From contig CAZDCK010000025.1 in assembly GCA_964503965.1 (NCBI GenBank), forward strand, positions 1 through 44,886: a DNA stretch of 44,886 nucleotides. The letters run 5' to 3'. The notes under the pieces are model-generated. The model saw only the letters and a program-made list of their open reading frames with translations. It was not told the DNA's origin and made no database searches. The position numbers were made by a program, and so were the translations under genes. Below are positions 33,869 through 42,481 of the stretch, piece by piece. The stretch is from Eutrophocola sp964503965. GTDB taxonomy: Bacteria; Pseudomonadota; Gammaproteobacteria; Pseudomonadales; Pseudohongiellaceae. Position 1 is the first letter of the stretch, and each line of letters starts with the position of its first letter.

Positions 33869-34203
33869 TTTTATTCTCCTTTGCTTGGTTGGTGAGACAG
33901 CCGGTTAGCTAAGCTGTTATTCCGGTGTCTTTCTCATGAACTACAGCATACGTACAGCAAGGGTTATGCCAGTCTGAAAAAAATTTATTAATTACAGTTA
34001 TTTATGCTCATTTTCTCTATTTCTTCCTGTTAGGATACAGTAGAACTTGCTAAACATCGGTGGAAATCACCAACTGGCAACAGGACCGGCTAACTGGGTA
34101 TTATTGGAAGGGAGTAAACCTTGAACCGATCATGCCGGTGCTGACACACAGCCAAAGGCGCAGGGCGACAGGTGCCCACAACAATAATAATGAAGGACCC
34201 GCT
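33869..34203. other. divergent intergenic region with no supported gene
   Basis: This 335-base stretch separates the DUF4097-like gene (minus) from the PQQ dehydrogenase (plus). It has an AT-rich core near 33985-34025 and one small hairpin, GGTG-GAAAT-CACC, near 34060-34072. The upstream extension of the PQQ dehydrogenase frame (34060-34203) lacks a signal and a ribosome site. I see no convincing promoter hexamers, though two divergent promoters must lie here. Confidence 0.4.
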
Positions 34204-36309
34204 ATGAAGATTCTCTCCTCTATCGGATTGCTCGCCGGTGTTTTGTCAGCGACAAACCTGGCTGCACAGGTTGATACAGAAGTCCTTATTGATCCTGTAG
34301 CCAGTTTTACGGAAGCACAGGTGGCCGCCGGACTGGCGGCTTATCAGAATAACTGTTCCGAAGGTTGTCACCAGAATGACATGCAGGGGGGAGGGCCAAT
34401 TGCATCCCTGCGGGGACCAGCCTTTACGAGTGTCTGGAACAACAGGAGGGTGGCTGACCTGATTGACACAATGATGACAGCGATGCCGCCGACTAATGCG
34501 GGTGGGCTCCCCCAGCAGACCTATATCGATCTTGCTGCCTTCATTCTTTCTGCCAATGGCGGGGAAGCCGCTGAGACACCTCTTCAACTCGACTCAGCGG
34601 CCCTTATTAGCCAGTTCACGGCGGATGGGTCTCCGGATGAATACCAGGCTCCACTGGCTGGGGATATTCAGGAAGGGCCTACAGGGGTCACTATTGAGGG
34701 GAATGTACCGGGTTTCAGTGAAGTCTCCGAGGCAATGCTGAGAACGCCGGATCCCTCCGACTGGCTAATTCATCGGGGTAATCAGCAGGCCTGGAGCTAC
34801 TCCGCGCTTGACCAGGTCAATCGGGACAATGTTGATGAACTCCGCCTGGCATGGGTATGGGCACTGGGTGAGAATGCCAACAGTCAGCAGTCTCCAATCG
34901 TACACGATGGCATCATGTACCTCTTTAAACCGGGCAATAAGATACAGGCCCTGGATGCCACTGTTGGTGACCTAATCTGGGAGCATAGCCTGGGCGGGCG
35001 CGCTGGAACCATGCGTGGATTGGCCATCTGGCATGACCGGATTATCACCAATACCCCGGATGCCCGTATCGTCGCTTTGGACGCAGAAAATGGAGAGGAG
35101 ATCTGGAGCACCCTGATTGGAGAAGGCTTTGGCAATTCCAGTGGTCCACTGGTGGCTGATGGAAAAGTGTTTACCGGAATGGGGCAGTGTCTGCGTTTCC
35201 GTGAACAGAAATGTTTTGTCAGTGCCTACGATGCCGAAGACGGCAGTCTGCTCTGGAAGTTTGAAACCGTCGCCCGCGAAGGGACAACAGGGGGGGATAC
35301 CTGGGGCGGAATTGATGACATGTTCAGGGCCGGCAATGATCCCTGGATAACGCCCAGCTATGATGCTGATCTGGATATTGTCTATATTGGTGTTTCCCAA
35401 CCCAAACCCTGGATGCCTGTCAGCAGGGGAATGACGGTATTTGATGACGCCCTGTATTCCAATTCAACCCTGGCCCTGGATGCTGATACAGGTGAGCTGC
35501 GCTGGTATTACCAGCATGTCCCCGGCGAGGTCTTTGATCTGGATGAAACCTTTGAACGGGTTCTGGTGGATATTGATGATGAGAAGGTAGTTTTTTCCGT
35601 TGGTAAACACGGCATTCTATGGAAACTGGACAGGGTTTCGGGACAATATCTGGGACACACAGAAACGGTACTTCAGACTACCTTTGACTATTTCGATCCT
35701 GACACGGGCAGGCCCCAGTATCGGGAAGATGTCGTTGAATCCGGTCTCGGTGAGTGGCTTGAAGTATGTCCATCTTCAGCCGGCGGCAAGAACTGGCATG
35801 CCATGAGCTATCATCCGGGAACCGAGAGCCTGATTATCCCATTGAGCCAGAGTTGCTTGCGACAGCGGGCAACCCAGATCGATTTTGTAGCAGGCGGGGG
35901 TGGTGCTGCGGTTGATCGGGACTGGTTTCCAATGCCTGGTACCAATGGAAACGTTGGCAAGCTGGCTGCCTATGATGTGCGTACCCTGGAAGAGTTGTGG
36001 TCTTTTGAACAGCCGGCATCATTCCTGACCGGCGTATTAAGCACTGCAGGGAACCTGGCGTTTGCCGGTGACCTGGATCGGTATTTCAGGGCATTTGATG
36101 TTGAGACGGGTGAGGTGCTGTGGGAAACCAGGCTGGGCACCTCCGTACAGGGCTTTCCGATAACGTTCAGTATTGATGGAAAACAGTATATTGCGATGTC
36201 CACCGGTCTGGGTGGAGGGAGTCCGCGTATTGTGCCTTCCAGGCTAACACCGCAAATTCATTATCCGGATTCGGGGAATGCGCTGTTTGTGTTCGCATTA
36301 CCCGAATAA
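34204..36309 (+). CDS. PQQ-dependent dehydrogenase with N-terminal cytochrome c (CX3CH)
   Basis: A 701-aa periplasmic quinohaemoprotein. The start ATG 34204 has AAGGA upstream and a signal peptide (ILSSIGLLAGVLSATNLAAQ). The cytochrome c domain (about 25-120) has an unusual haem motif, C51-S-E-G-C55-H56 (CX3CH), with a downstream Met in TAMPP as sixth ligand. The PQQ propeller starts at WLIHRGNQQAWSYSALDQVNRDNVDELRLAWVW and has GEVFDLDETF with Asp445 and Asp447: the first aligns with the catalytic Asp, the second with the extra Asp of lanthanide-type methanol dehydrogenases. KHGILWKLDR holds the active-site Lys, and GKLAAYDVRTLEELWSF to FVFALPE closes the propeller. It oxidises an alcohol-like substrate. 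Confidence 0.88.
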   Translation: MKILSSIGLLAGVLSATNLAAQVDTEVLIDPVASFTEAQVAAGLAAYQNNCSEGCHQNDMQGGGPIASLRGPAFTSVWNNRRVADLIDTMMTAMPPTNAGGLPQQTYIDLAAFILSANGGEAAETPLQLDSAALISQFTADGSPDEYQAPLAGDIQEGPTGVTIEGNVPGFSEVSEAMLRTPDPSDWLIHRGNQQAWSYSALDQVNRDNVDELRLAWVWALGENANSQQSPIVHDGIMYLFKPGNKIQALDATVGDLIWEHSLGGRAGTMRGLAIWHDRIITNTPDARIVALDAENGEEIWSTLIGEGFGNSSGPLVADGKVFTGMGQCLRFREQKCFVSAYDAEDGSLLWKFETVAREGTTGGDTWGGIDDMFRAGNDPWITPSYDADLDIVYIGVSQPKPWMPVSRGMTVFDDALYSNSTLALDADTGELRWYYQHVPGEVFDLDETFERVLVDIDDEKVVFSVGKHGILWKLDRVSGQYLGHTETVLQTTFDYFDPDTGRPQYREDVVESGLGEWLEVCPSSAGGKNWHAMSYHPGTESLIIPLSQSCLRQRATQIDFVAGGGGAAVDRDWFPMPGTNGNVGKLAAYDVRTLEELWSFEQPASFLTGVLSTAGNLAFAGDLDRYFRAFDVETGEVLWETRLGTSVQGFPITFSIDGKQYIAMSTGLGGGSPRIVPSRLTPQIHYPDSGNALFVFALPE

Positions 36310-36436
36310 ATCCGGATAATCGCGGGCTTCACCCTGGGGGCCGACAATCACGGTTTAACATGGCAGGATTCTTGAGACCGATAAAATAATATCGGGCATT
36401 GAATGATTAACAAGAGTGCAACAAGCAGACAATAGA

Positions 36437-37693
36437 ATGAAGTTTTCCAGTTTCGGCGATAAATACACAGGCCATTCAGGGATTGTGGACTTGATGGCAG
36501 ATCTGGGCGAAGCCTTGCATACCCGCCCCGACATGATTTCCATGGGAGGCGGTAACCCGGCGCGCATTGCCCAGGCCGAGGCGGTTTATAAACGGCACCT
36601 TATAAGTCTGCTGGAAGAGAATGACGGTGCCTACAATATCCTGGGAAAATATCAGTCTCCCCAGGGAGATGAAACGCTGCTCAGGCAACTGGCGGACCTG
36701 CTTCGGTCAGAATATGGCTGGCCTGTCACTGAAAAAAATGTCGCTATCAGCAATGGCGGCCAGTCAGCATTTTATGTGCTCTCCAACCTGCTAGCCGGCA
36801 GGTTTGCGGATGGCACAAGCCGGCAAATCCAGTTTCCCCTGGTGCCGGAATATATTGGTTATGCGGACACTGGGCTTGAACAGAATTTTTTTACATCCAC
36901 CAGACCGGTAATTGATATGCTCGGCGACCAGGTGTTTAAATACCGCGTCAATTTTGATGACCTGAAGGTCTCTGAAAAAACAGCGGCATTCTGTGTGTCC
37001 CGCCCCACCAATCCGACAGGCAATGTGCTGACCGACAATGAAATCTCCCAACTGGATAGCATCGCCGCTGCCCATGACATACCGCTGATTATTGATGGAG
37101 CTTACGGTACACCTTTTCCGAATATTATTTTTGAAGAAGTCAGTCCGTACTGGAGCGAGAACACGATTATACTGTTGAGTCTATCCAAGCTGGGCCTGCC
37201 CGGGGTGAGAACCGGATTCATAGTGGCCAGAGAAGAGGTCATACAGGCCTATGCCAATGCAAATACCATCCTTAATCTTGCCTGTGGGAATGTGGGGCCT
37301 GCTATTGCCGGACGACTCTTTGAAAAGGGACAGGTACTGGATATTGGCAGGAACCTGATTATGCCTTTTTACCGTGACAAGGCTTTCAGGACCATGGATA
37401 TGTTTATGGACTCCATGCGTGATTTGCCTATGTATGTCCATAAACCGGAAGGGGCTATTTTTCTGTGGTTATGGTTCAGGAATCTGCCTGTCAGTGCGGC
37501 AAAACTGTATGAAATTCTCAAGGATTCCGGGGTACTTGTCATTCCTGGACATGATTCATTCGCCGGATTGGATGCTGACTGGCAACATTCTCACGAGTGT
37601 ATCCGAATCTCCTATGCACAGGATGATGCGCAGATTCGCAAGGGAGTCGACATTATAAGCAGGGAAGTCCGGAAACTTTATGAACAGGGATAA
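36437..37693 (+). CDS. avtA: valine--pyruvate aminotransferase
   Basis: AvtA transfers the amino group between valine or alanine and the oxo acids pyruvate/2-oxoisovalerate using PLP. The 418-aa product from ATG 36437 starts MKFSSFGDKYTGHSGIVDLM, like E. coli AvtA. Fold-type I motifs are ISMGGGNPARI, SNGGQSAFYVLSNLL, SRPTNPTGNVLTDNE, IIDGAYGTPFPNI (PLP Asp/Tyr) and SLSKLGLPGVRTGF, with the PLP-binding Lys251. The GTG at 36416 is an alternative start. It is 127 bases after the PQQ dehydrogenase and unrelated to its function. Confidence 0.94.
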   Translation: MKFSSFGDKYTGHSGIVDLMADLGEALHTRPDMISMGGGNPARIAQAEAVYKRHLISLLEENDGAYNILGKYQSPQGDETLLRQLADLLRSEYGWPVTEKNVAISNGGQSAFYVLSNLLAGRFADGTSRQIQFPLVPEYIGYADTGLEQNFFTSTRPVIDMLGDQVFKYRVNFDDLKVSEKTAAFCVSRPTNPTGNVLTDNEISQLDSIAAAHDIPLIIDGAYGTPFPNIIFEEVSPYWSENTIILLSLSKLGLPGVRTGFIVAREEVIQAYANANTILNLACGNVGPAIAGRLFEKGQVLDIGRNLIMPFYRDKAFRTMDMFMDSMRDLPMYVHKPEGAIFLWLWFRNLPVSAAKLYEILKDSGVLVIPGHDSFAGLDADWQHSHECIRISYAQDDAQIRKGVDIISREVRKLYEQG

Positions 37694-37782
37694 AACGATA
37701 AAAGGATGAAACAGAGTCTTGTCTCCTCCTGGAGATGCCATTACTCTTTCAACAGTTAATACACAATGCAGGAAAGTATTTT

Positions 37783-38577
37783 ATGAACAGATTTTTTCGA
37801 TCGGTTCTGGGGCTTATCCCCTGTACCTTGCTGGCTTTTTCAGGTGCCGTTTTTGCACAGGAACACAGTTATGCACCCAGTGATATTGAAAATGGCCGTG
37901 GGCTTTTCCAGGCCAATTGTCTTGGCTGTCATGGAGATAATGGCGACCAGGTTGAAGGGGCTGACCTGAGCTCTGGCCGGTTCCGTAGAGCCAGTACTGA
38001 CGAAGAACTGATCCGGCTGATTCGTGAAGGCATACCCAACACCCTGATGATTCCAAAAACCAATCTTTCCTATGGGGATACGCGTGCGATTGTTGCCTTC
38101 CTGAGATCCCTGCCGACCGGGGGCGCGCTTGTTGCAGACAATCGCGATGTGCGTATCGGTGACGCATCCCGCGGTGAGTCGCTTTTCTTTTCCGAGCAGA
38201 CACAATGCAGTGCCTGTCATGGTGTCAATGGAGGAGGTAACCTGTTGAGCCCTGATCTTGCCAATATCGGTGCCACCCGCACACCGGGCTCGCTGGAAGA
38301 TTCCATGCTAGATCCGGCCAAGGAGGTCAGGGCAGGTCAACGTTTCTATCAGGTCACGGATATGTCCGGTAACCGTACCGAGGGACTGCTTCTGAACCAG
38401 GACACGCATTCTGTACAGTTGCTCAATGGAGAAGAAAAACTGGCAGCCTTTCAGAAATCCGAGCTGGACAGTCACGGTTTTATTCCGTCCCCCATGCCGT
38501 CCTATCTTGATGTGTTATCCCCGGCTGAGGTGGCTGATCTTGTTGCCTACATGTTGTCGCTTAAAGGAGACCAATAA
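37783..38577 (+). CDS. dihaem cytochrome c, partner of the PQQ dehydrogenase
   Basis: A 264-aa periplasmic protein with signal peptide (LGLIPCTLLAFSGAVFAQ) and two haem motifs, CLGCH at residues 46-50 and CSACH at 142-146. The second half (VTDMSGNRTEGLLLNQDTHSVQLL and FIPSPMPSYLDVLSPAEVADLVAYMLSLKG) resembles the heme-binding domain TIGR02603, also seen with PQQ enzymes. AGGAAA precedes ATG 37783; the longer frame starts at 37735. The stop overlaps the next ATG (TAATG), so it is translated together with the 548-aa PQQ dehydrogenase, for which it is the likely electron acceptor. Confidence 0.9.
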   Translation: MNRFFRSVLGLIPCTLLAFSGAVFAQEHSYAPSDIENGRGLFQANCLGCHGDNGDQVEGADLSSGRFRRASTDEELIRLIREGIPNTLMIPKTNLSYGDTRAIVAFLRSLPTGGALVADNRDVRIGDASRGESLFFSEQTQCSACHGVNGGGNLLSPDLANIGATRTPGSLEDSMLDPAKEVRAGQRFYQVTDMSGNRTEGLLLNQDTHSVQLLNGEEKLAAFQKSELDSHGFIPSPMPSYLDVLSPAEVADLVAYMLSLKGDQ

Positions 38578-40226
38578 TGAAAGCTGTAAAAATTTTCGCA
38601 TGTCTCCTGCTGGCATCCATTCAACTTTCCGCTGTTGCACAGGTAACTCCAGAACGACTCCTCAATGCCGAGGATGAGCCTGAGAACTGGCTGCTTTACG
38701 GGGGTGATTACGACAGTCATCGTCATAGTGATCTTACCCAGATCAACAAGTCCAATGTTGATCAACTGGAACTGAAATGGGTATGGCAGAACCGGGCCCG
38801 CGATGGCGCTTCTGAAAAGTTTGAAGCGACTCCACTGGTGGTGGATGGCGTCATGTACACGGTTGGTGCACCCAATAACGTGGTCGCTATTGATCCGGTT
38901 TCGGGCCGTCTGTTCTGGCAGTATTCCTACACACCTTTGCCTGAAGCACGTTTGTGTTGTGGTCGGGTTAACAGAGGACTCGCTATTCATGGCAATGACC
39001 TTTTCATGGGGACCATCGATGGCAAGTTACTCAAGCTCGATGCCCGCAATGGAGAACCTGTCTGGCTGGTTGACGTGGCTGACCCGGAACTGGGTTATGC
39101 CCTGACACTTGCTCCCCTGATTATAGGGGATAAGGTCATAGTCGGTCCTGCTGGGGGTGAATACGGTATCCGAGGATTCATAGCGGCCTATGATGTGGAA
39201 AGCGGAGAGCAGTTGTGGAAGTTCAACACGGTGCCAGGTCCCGGAGAGCCCGGTTTTGAGTCCTGGGAGGATCCTGAGCAGGAAGCCTGGAAGATTGGTG
39301 GTGGTTCAATCTGGCAGACCGGTTCCTATGATCCTGAACTCAACCTGACCTACTGGGGGGTGGGAAATCCTGGTCCTGACTGGAATGGTGATTCACGTCC
39401 CGGAGACAATCTGTATACGGAGTCTGTGGTTGCCCTTAATCCCGATACCGGTGAGATAGTCTGGCATTACCAGTTCACTCCCCATGATGAAATGGATTAT
39501 GACGCGACCCAGGCGGCCGTGCTGGTTGACATGGAATGGCAGGGTGAAGAGCGCAAGGTCATCCTGTGGGCCAATCGTAATGGTGTGTTTTATGTCATCG
39601 ATCGTGAAAGCGGTGAATTTCTTCTCGGTGAACCCTTCGTATCCGTTAACTGGTTAAGTGGTTTTGATGAAAATGGCCGCCCAATCCGTGCGCTGTATCC
39701 AACGGAAGAGGGCACGTTTATCATGCCCAATAACCAGGGGGCTACGAACTGGTATCCACCATCCTATTCACCGGTTACAGAACTGTTCTACATGCCGGCC
39801 TGGCTGGATACATTCTCTGTCTATACCAAACGTCCTGTGGAATACACGCCAGGCCAACAGTATGTCGGCGCTTTCCCCACTATGGCAATGCCGGCACTTG
39901 GCGTAAATCCGGTAAATCAGCGTCTGCCTGAGGAAGGACTTGGAGCCATCCTGGCAATCAATCCACAAACCGGGGAAGTGGTATGGCGCCATATGATGAC
40001 CAATGTTACTGACAGTGGGGTCCTGAGTACCGGCTCCAACCTGGTGTTTGCCGGTGGCAGGGAAGGTCACTTCTATGGACTGGATGCGGAGACCGGGAAA
40101 GAATTGTGGAAAGCCTCACTGGGCGGCCAGATAGCAAATGGCCCGATGAGTTATGCCATTGATGGTAAACAGTATGTGGCTATAGCAGCTGGTGCGGGTC
40201 TCTTTGTATTTGGCCTGCCGGAATAA
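38577..40226 (+). CDS. PQQ-dependent alcohol dehydrogenase, lanthanide-type signature
   Basis: A 549-aa periplasmic quinoprotein without its own haem. Signal peptide FACLLLASIQLSAVAQ. The propeller opens NWLLYGGDYDSHRHSDLTQINKSNVDQLELKWVW. Adjacent cysteines in EARLCCGRVNRG match the vicinal disulfide; GGEYGIRGF has the metal Glu, WGVGNPGPDWNGD the Asn, and HDEMDYDAT has Asp307-Tyr-Asp309, in which Asp307 is the catalytic base and Asp309 the extra Asp that marks XoxF/PedH lanthanide enzymes. NRNGVFYVIDR supplies the Arg/Lys. It is coupled to the dihaem cytochrome upstream by a TAATG overlap, so substrate electrons go from PQQ to that cytochrome. Confidence 0.92.
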   Translation: MKAVKIFACLLLASIQLSAVAQVTPERLLNAEDEPENWLLYGGDYDSHRHSDLTQINKSNVDQLELKWVWQNRARDGASEKFEATPLVVDGVMYTVGAPNNVVAIDPVSGRLFWQYSYTPLPEARLCCGRVNRGLAIHGNDLFMGTIDGKLLKLDARNGEPVWLVDVADPELGYALTLAPLIIGDKVIVGPAGGEYGIRGFIAAYDVESGEQLWKFNTVPGPGEPGFESWEDPEQEAWKIGGGSIWQTGSYDPELNLTYWGVGNPGPDWNGDSRPGDNLYTESVVALNPDTGEIVWHYQFTPHDEMDYDATQAAVLVDMEWQGEERKVILWANRNGVFYVIDRESGEFLLGEPFVSVNWLSGFDENGRPIRALYPTEEGTFIMPNNQGATNWYPPSYSPVTELFYMPAWLDTFSVYTKRPVEYTPGQQYVGAFPTMAMPALGVNPVNQRLPEEGLGAILAINPQTGEVVWRHMMTNVTDSGVLSTGSNLVFAGGREGHFYGLDAETGKELWKASLGGQIANGPMSYAIDGKQYVAIAAGAGLFVFGLPE

Positions 40227-40244
40227 ACCAGGTAGCGTTTGATC

Positions 40245-40826
40245 ATGACTAGGCAGGTAATAACATTTCCCGTTGTTACCTGCCTGTTTCTATTTTTCTT
40301 TTCCATTTTTCTCATTTCATTTCCGCTGAAAGCCGATCAGAATGACCCCAGGCTGGAGGAACTGTTCAATTTGCTACGGGCAGAGGAAGACAGTTTTCGA
40401 GCCAACGATATTGCCAACAGGATCTGGTCAGTCTGGACAGAACACGAAGACTCCCGGGCAAATACCCTGATGATGCAGGGTATTGCCCGCATGAATGCCG
40501 GTGACCTTTTCGGTGCGCTTGATACCTATGATGCCCTGATTGCGCTGCAACCGGATTTTGCTGAAGCCTGGAATAAACGGGCGACCCTCTACTGGCAACT
40601 GGATCAATTCGATGCTTCCCTGAAAGATATCGAGCAGGTGCTCAGGCTGGAACCTTTTCATTTCGGGGCACTGTCGGGCAGGGGACTTGTTTACATGGAG
40701 AGGGGAAACTACCTGCAGGCCCGTGGGGCTTTCCTGACGCTGCTTGAAGTCTATCCAGCCATGCCTGGAGTGAGGGAGACAGTGCAGCAGCTTGAACGTG
40801 TGTTGCAAAAGGGTATTCCGCAATAG
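40245..40826 (+). CDS. TPR protein downstream of PQQ dehydrogenase
   Basis: The 193-aa product has an N-terminal hydrophobic segment (ITFPVVTCLFLFFFSIFLIS, likely signal or anchor) and about three tetratricopeptide repeats: TLMMQGIARMNAGDLFGALDTYDALIALQPDF, AEAWNKRATLYWQLDQFDASLKDIEQVLRLEP, FGALSGRGLVYMERGNYLQARGAFLTLLEVYP. It is 18 bases downstream of the PQQ dehydrogenase and ends the operon at a strong terminator. ATG 40245 is used; TTG 40239 is alternative. It may help assemble the cytochrome/dehydrogenase pair. Confidence 0.83.
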   Translation: MTRQVITFPVVTCLFLFFFSIFLISFPLKADQNDPRLEELFNLLRAEEDSFRANDIANRIWSVWTEHEDSRANTLMMQGIARMNAGDLFGALDTYDALIALQPDFAEAWNKRATLYWQLDQFDASLKDIEQVLRLEPFHFGALSGRGLVYMERGNYLQARGAFLTLLEVYPAMPGVRETVQQLERVLQKGIPQ

Positions 40827-40893
40827 TTCATGGGGTAAGGCAGGAGATGACCGGTTCCCTGGATTATCTGCGAAAAGGTTTGAGGTACAGTAA

Positions 40894-40922
40894 TAAAAAC
40901 CCGGCAGTTGCCGGGTTTTTTA
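40894..40922. terminator. bidirectional Rho-independent terminator
   Basis: AAAAA, CCCGGC, an AGTT loop, GCCGGG and six T form a terminator usable on both strands. It lies between the TPR gene and the MFS gene, which converge. Confidence 0.92.
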
Positions 40923-40943
40923 TTAAAGCTTGAGTATCCTGGA

Positions 40944-42242
40944 TTACATCGGGGGTGTTGCTTCGTCCTTACCCATATGTAGCCCAACTTTACTGGGTGC
41001 GGTTTCCTCCATAAACAGCGCAACGATGAAGCCAAGGACCAGACCACAAGCGGCAAAGTATATTGCGGCACGCAATCCGTATGCTTCCGCCAGATTACCG
41101 GCAATGATGGGACTCAGACCTCCACCGAGAAACTCGCCTGCAAAAATCACAAAGCCGGCCATGGATGCCAGCATTCCCGGAGGGGCCGCTTCTGCAGCAA
41201 CAGGACCAGCAAGAATCGCCAGGGCCGCGAAGTTGAAGAGGGAGGAGAAGAATAACAGTATCCACAGCACGGTTGTACTTTCTGGTCCAGTCTGTGAAAA
41301 GGTATACAGAAACACGGCAGCCAGAATGTAGGAGGCCAGTGTTGTCATCTTTCGCCCCAGAATATCTGACAGGGCAGGCATGGCAAATTGACCGATGCTG
41401 CCACCCACACCCACGGCAGTAAATACACCACCGGCTGTAAGTGGCGCGAGACCGAGTCCGCCCGCTTCCGGTGGCGCAGTTAGATAGGCCATCAAAAGGG
41501 CTGCAATAACAAATATTCCACCCATCGCACAGATCAGGGTGAGTGGCGCTACTTTGGCATTACGGTGCCCGAACATGCTAAATACTGAGCTGATGGACAG
41601 GGATGAACCTGGGCTGCTGTCACCTGACTCAGCTACCTGTTTCAAAGGTTCCCGAATGACAAACCACATGATGACCGCAATGATGACGCCAGGTGCGCCG
41701 ACCAGCATGAATACGACAGGCCATTCATATATTTCCAGCAGTTGTGTTGCGATGTAAGGTCCAAGCGCCAGACCAAACAGGGAAATCATGCATTGGAATA
41801 TGCCATTGTTCAGGCCGCGACGGGAAGGTTTGGATGCTTCAAATGCGACGGCGACACCTGTTGAGGCTACAGGCCCTTCTGCCAGCCCCATAATCACGCG
41901 CACCAGTACCAGCATGGCGATAGAGGTAGCCAGACCACTGAAGGCAGACATCAGGGAAAAGATCAGGATGGCTGGAACAAGAACGGCGCGTCGGCCAAGT
42001 TTATCGGCAAGGAAGCCCATGACGAAAGCGGATATACCCCAGGCCATGCCCAGATATCCGGCCAGAGCGCCTCCCTGTTCAGGTGACAGCCCAAGATCTG
42101 CCCCCATGGAGGAACTTGGTGACTGGAGAATGATAGGTAATATGAAACGGTCTAGTCCGACCAGTCCGAAGGTCAGACTGAGCAGCAGGATGATTTTCCA
42201 CTCGTAACTGGCATCCCAGTTACTGGTATCTTGTTCAGACAT
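40944..42242 (-). CDS. MFS transporter, anion:cation symporter-like
   Basis: A 432-aa major facilitator with twelve helices. The first helix WKIILLLSLTFGLVGLDRFILPIIL and the cytoplasmic loop motif GFLADKLGRRAVLVPA (G-x3-D-x-x-G-R-R) are diagnostic. RVIMGLAEGPVASTGVAVAFEASKPSRRGLNNGIFQ resembles the sugar-acid/organic anion exporters and importers of the ACS family. No substrate can be named. It is divergent from the haloperoxidase gene across a 239-base region with four TCAGGA half-sites. The next genes converge with it at a terminator. Confidence 0.88.
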   Translation of the reverse strand: MSEQDTSNWDASYEWKIILLLSLTFGLVGLDRFILPIILQSPSSSMGADLGLSPEQGGALAGYLGMAWGISAFVMGFLADKLGRRAVLVPAILIFSLMSAFSGLATSIAMLVLVRVIMGLAEGPVASTGVAVAFEASKPSRRGLNNGIFQCMISLFGLALGPYIATQLLEIYEWPVVFMLVGAPGVIIAVIMWFVIREPLKQVAESGDSSPGSSLSISSVFSMFGHRNAKVAPLTLICAMGGIFVIAALLMAYLTAPPEAGGLGLAPLTAGGVFTAVGVGGSIGQFAMPALSDILGRKMTTLASYILAAVFLYTFSQTGPESTTVLWILLFFSSLFNFAALAILAGPVAAEAAPPGMLASMAGFVIFAGEFLGGGLSPIIAGNLAEAYGLRAAIYFAACGLVLGFIVALFMEETAPSKVGLHMGKDEATPPM

Positions 42243-42281
42243 AGGAGAGTCCCCTCTTTAAATGATTTTCTGAATAACGGC

Positions 42282-42349
42282 TCAGGAATTATTGTTATTT
42301 TTCAGGACAAAATCCTGACAAGCCCGCAGAGTAAATCATATATTCCTGA
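42282..42349. promoter_or_regulatory. cluster of four TCAGGA/TCCTGA half-sites
   Basis: TCAGGA occurs at 42282-42287 and 42302-42307, and its reverse complement TCCTGA at 42313-42318 and 42344-42349. The inner pair forms TCAGGA-CAAAA-TCCTGA. The outer pair is a perfect 9-bp inverted repeat, CTCAGGAAT and ATTCCTGAG. The first two sites are 20 bases apart, about two helical turns. All lie between the divergent MFS and haloperoxidase genes, 40-107 bases upstream of the MFS start, so an operator cluster is plausible. The regulator is not in view. Confidence 0.5.
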
Positions 42350-42481
42350 GAATGACACTTATTAATTTGAGCTACAAACCTTAGAATAGATAACTTAATC
42401 AATGAATTACCCTATCCGGGTATATAGAGGACTGTCGAATCCTGTAGGCTGTCCGTAATAAACCTGCAGAGACATGCAAGC

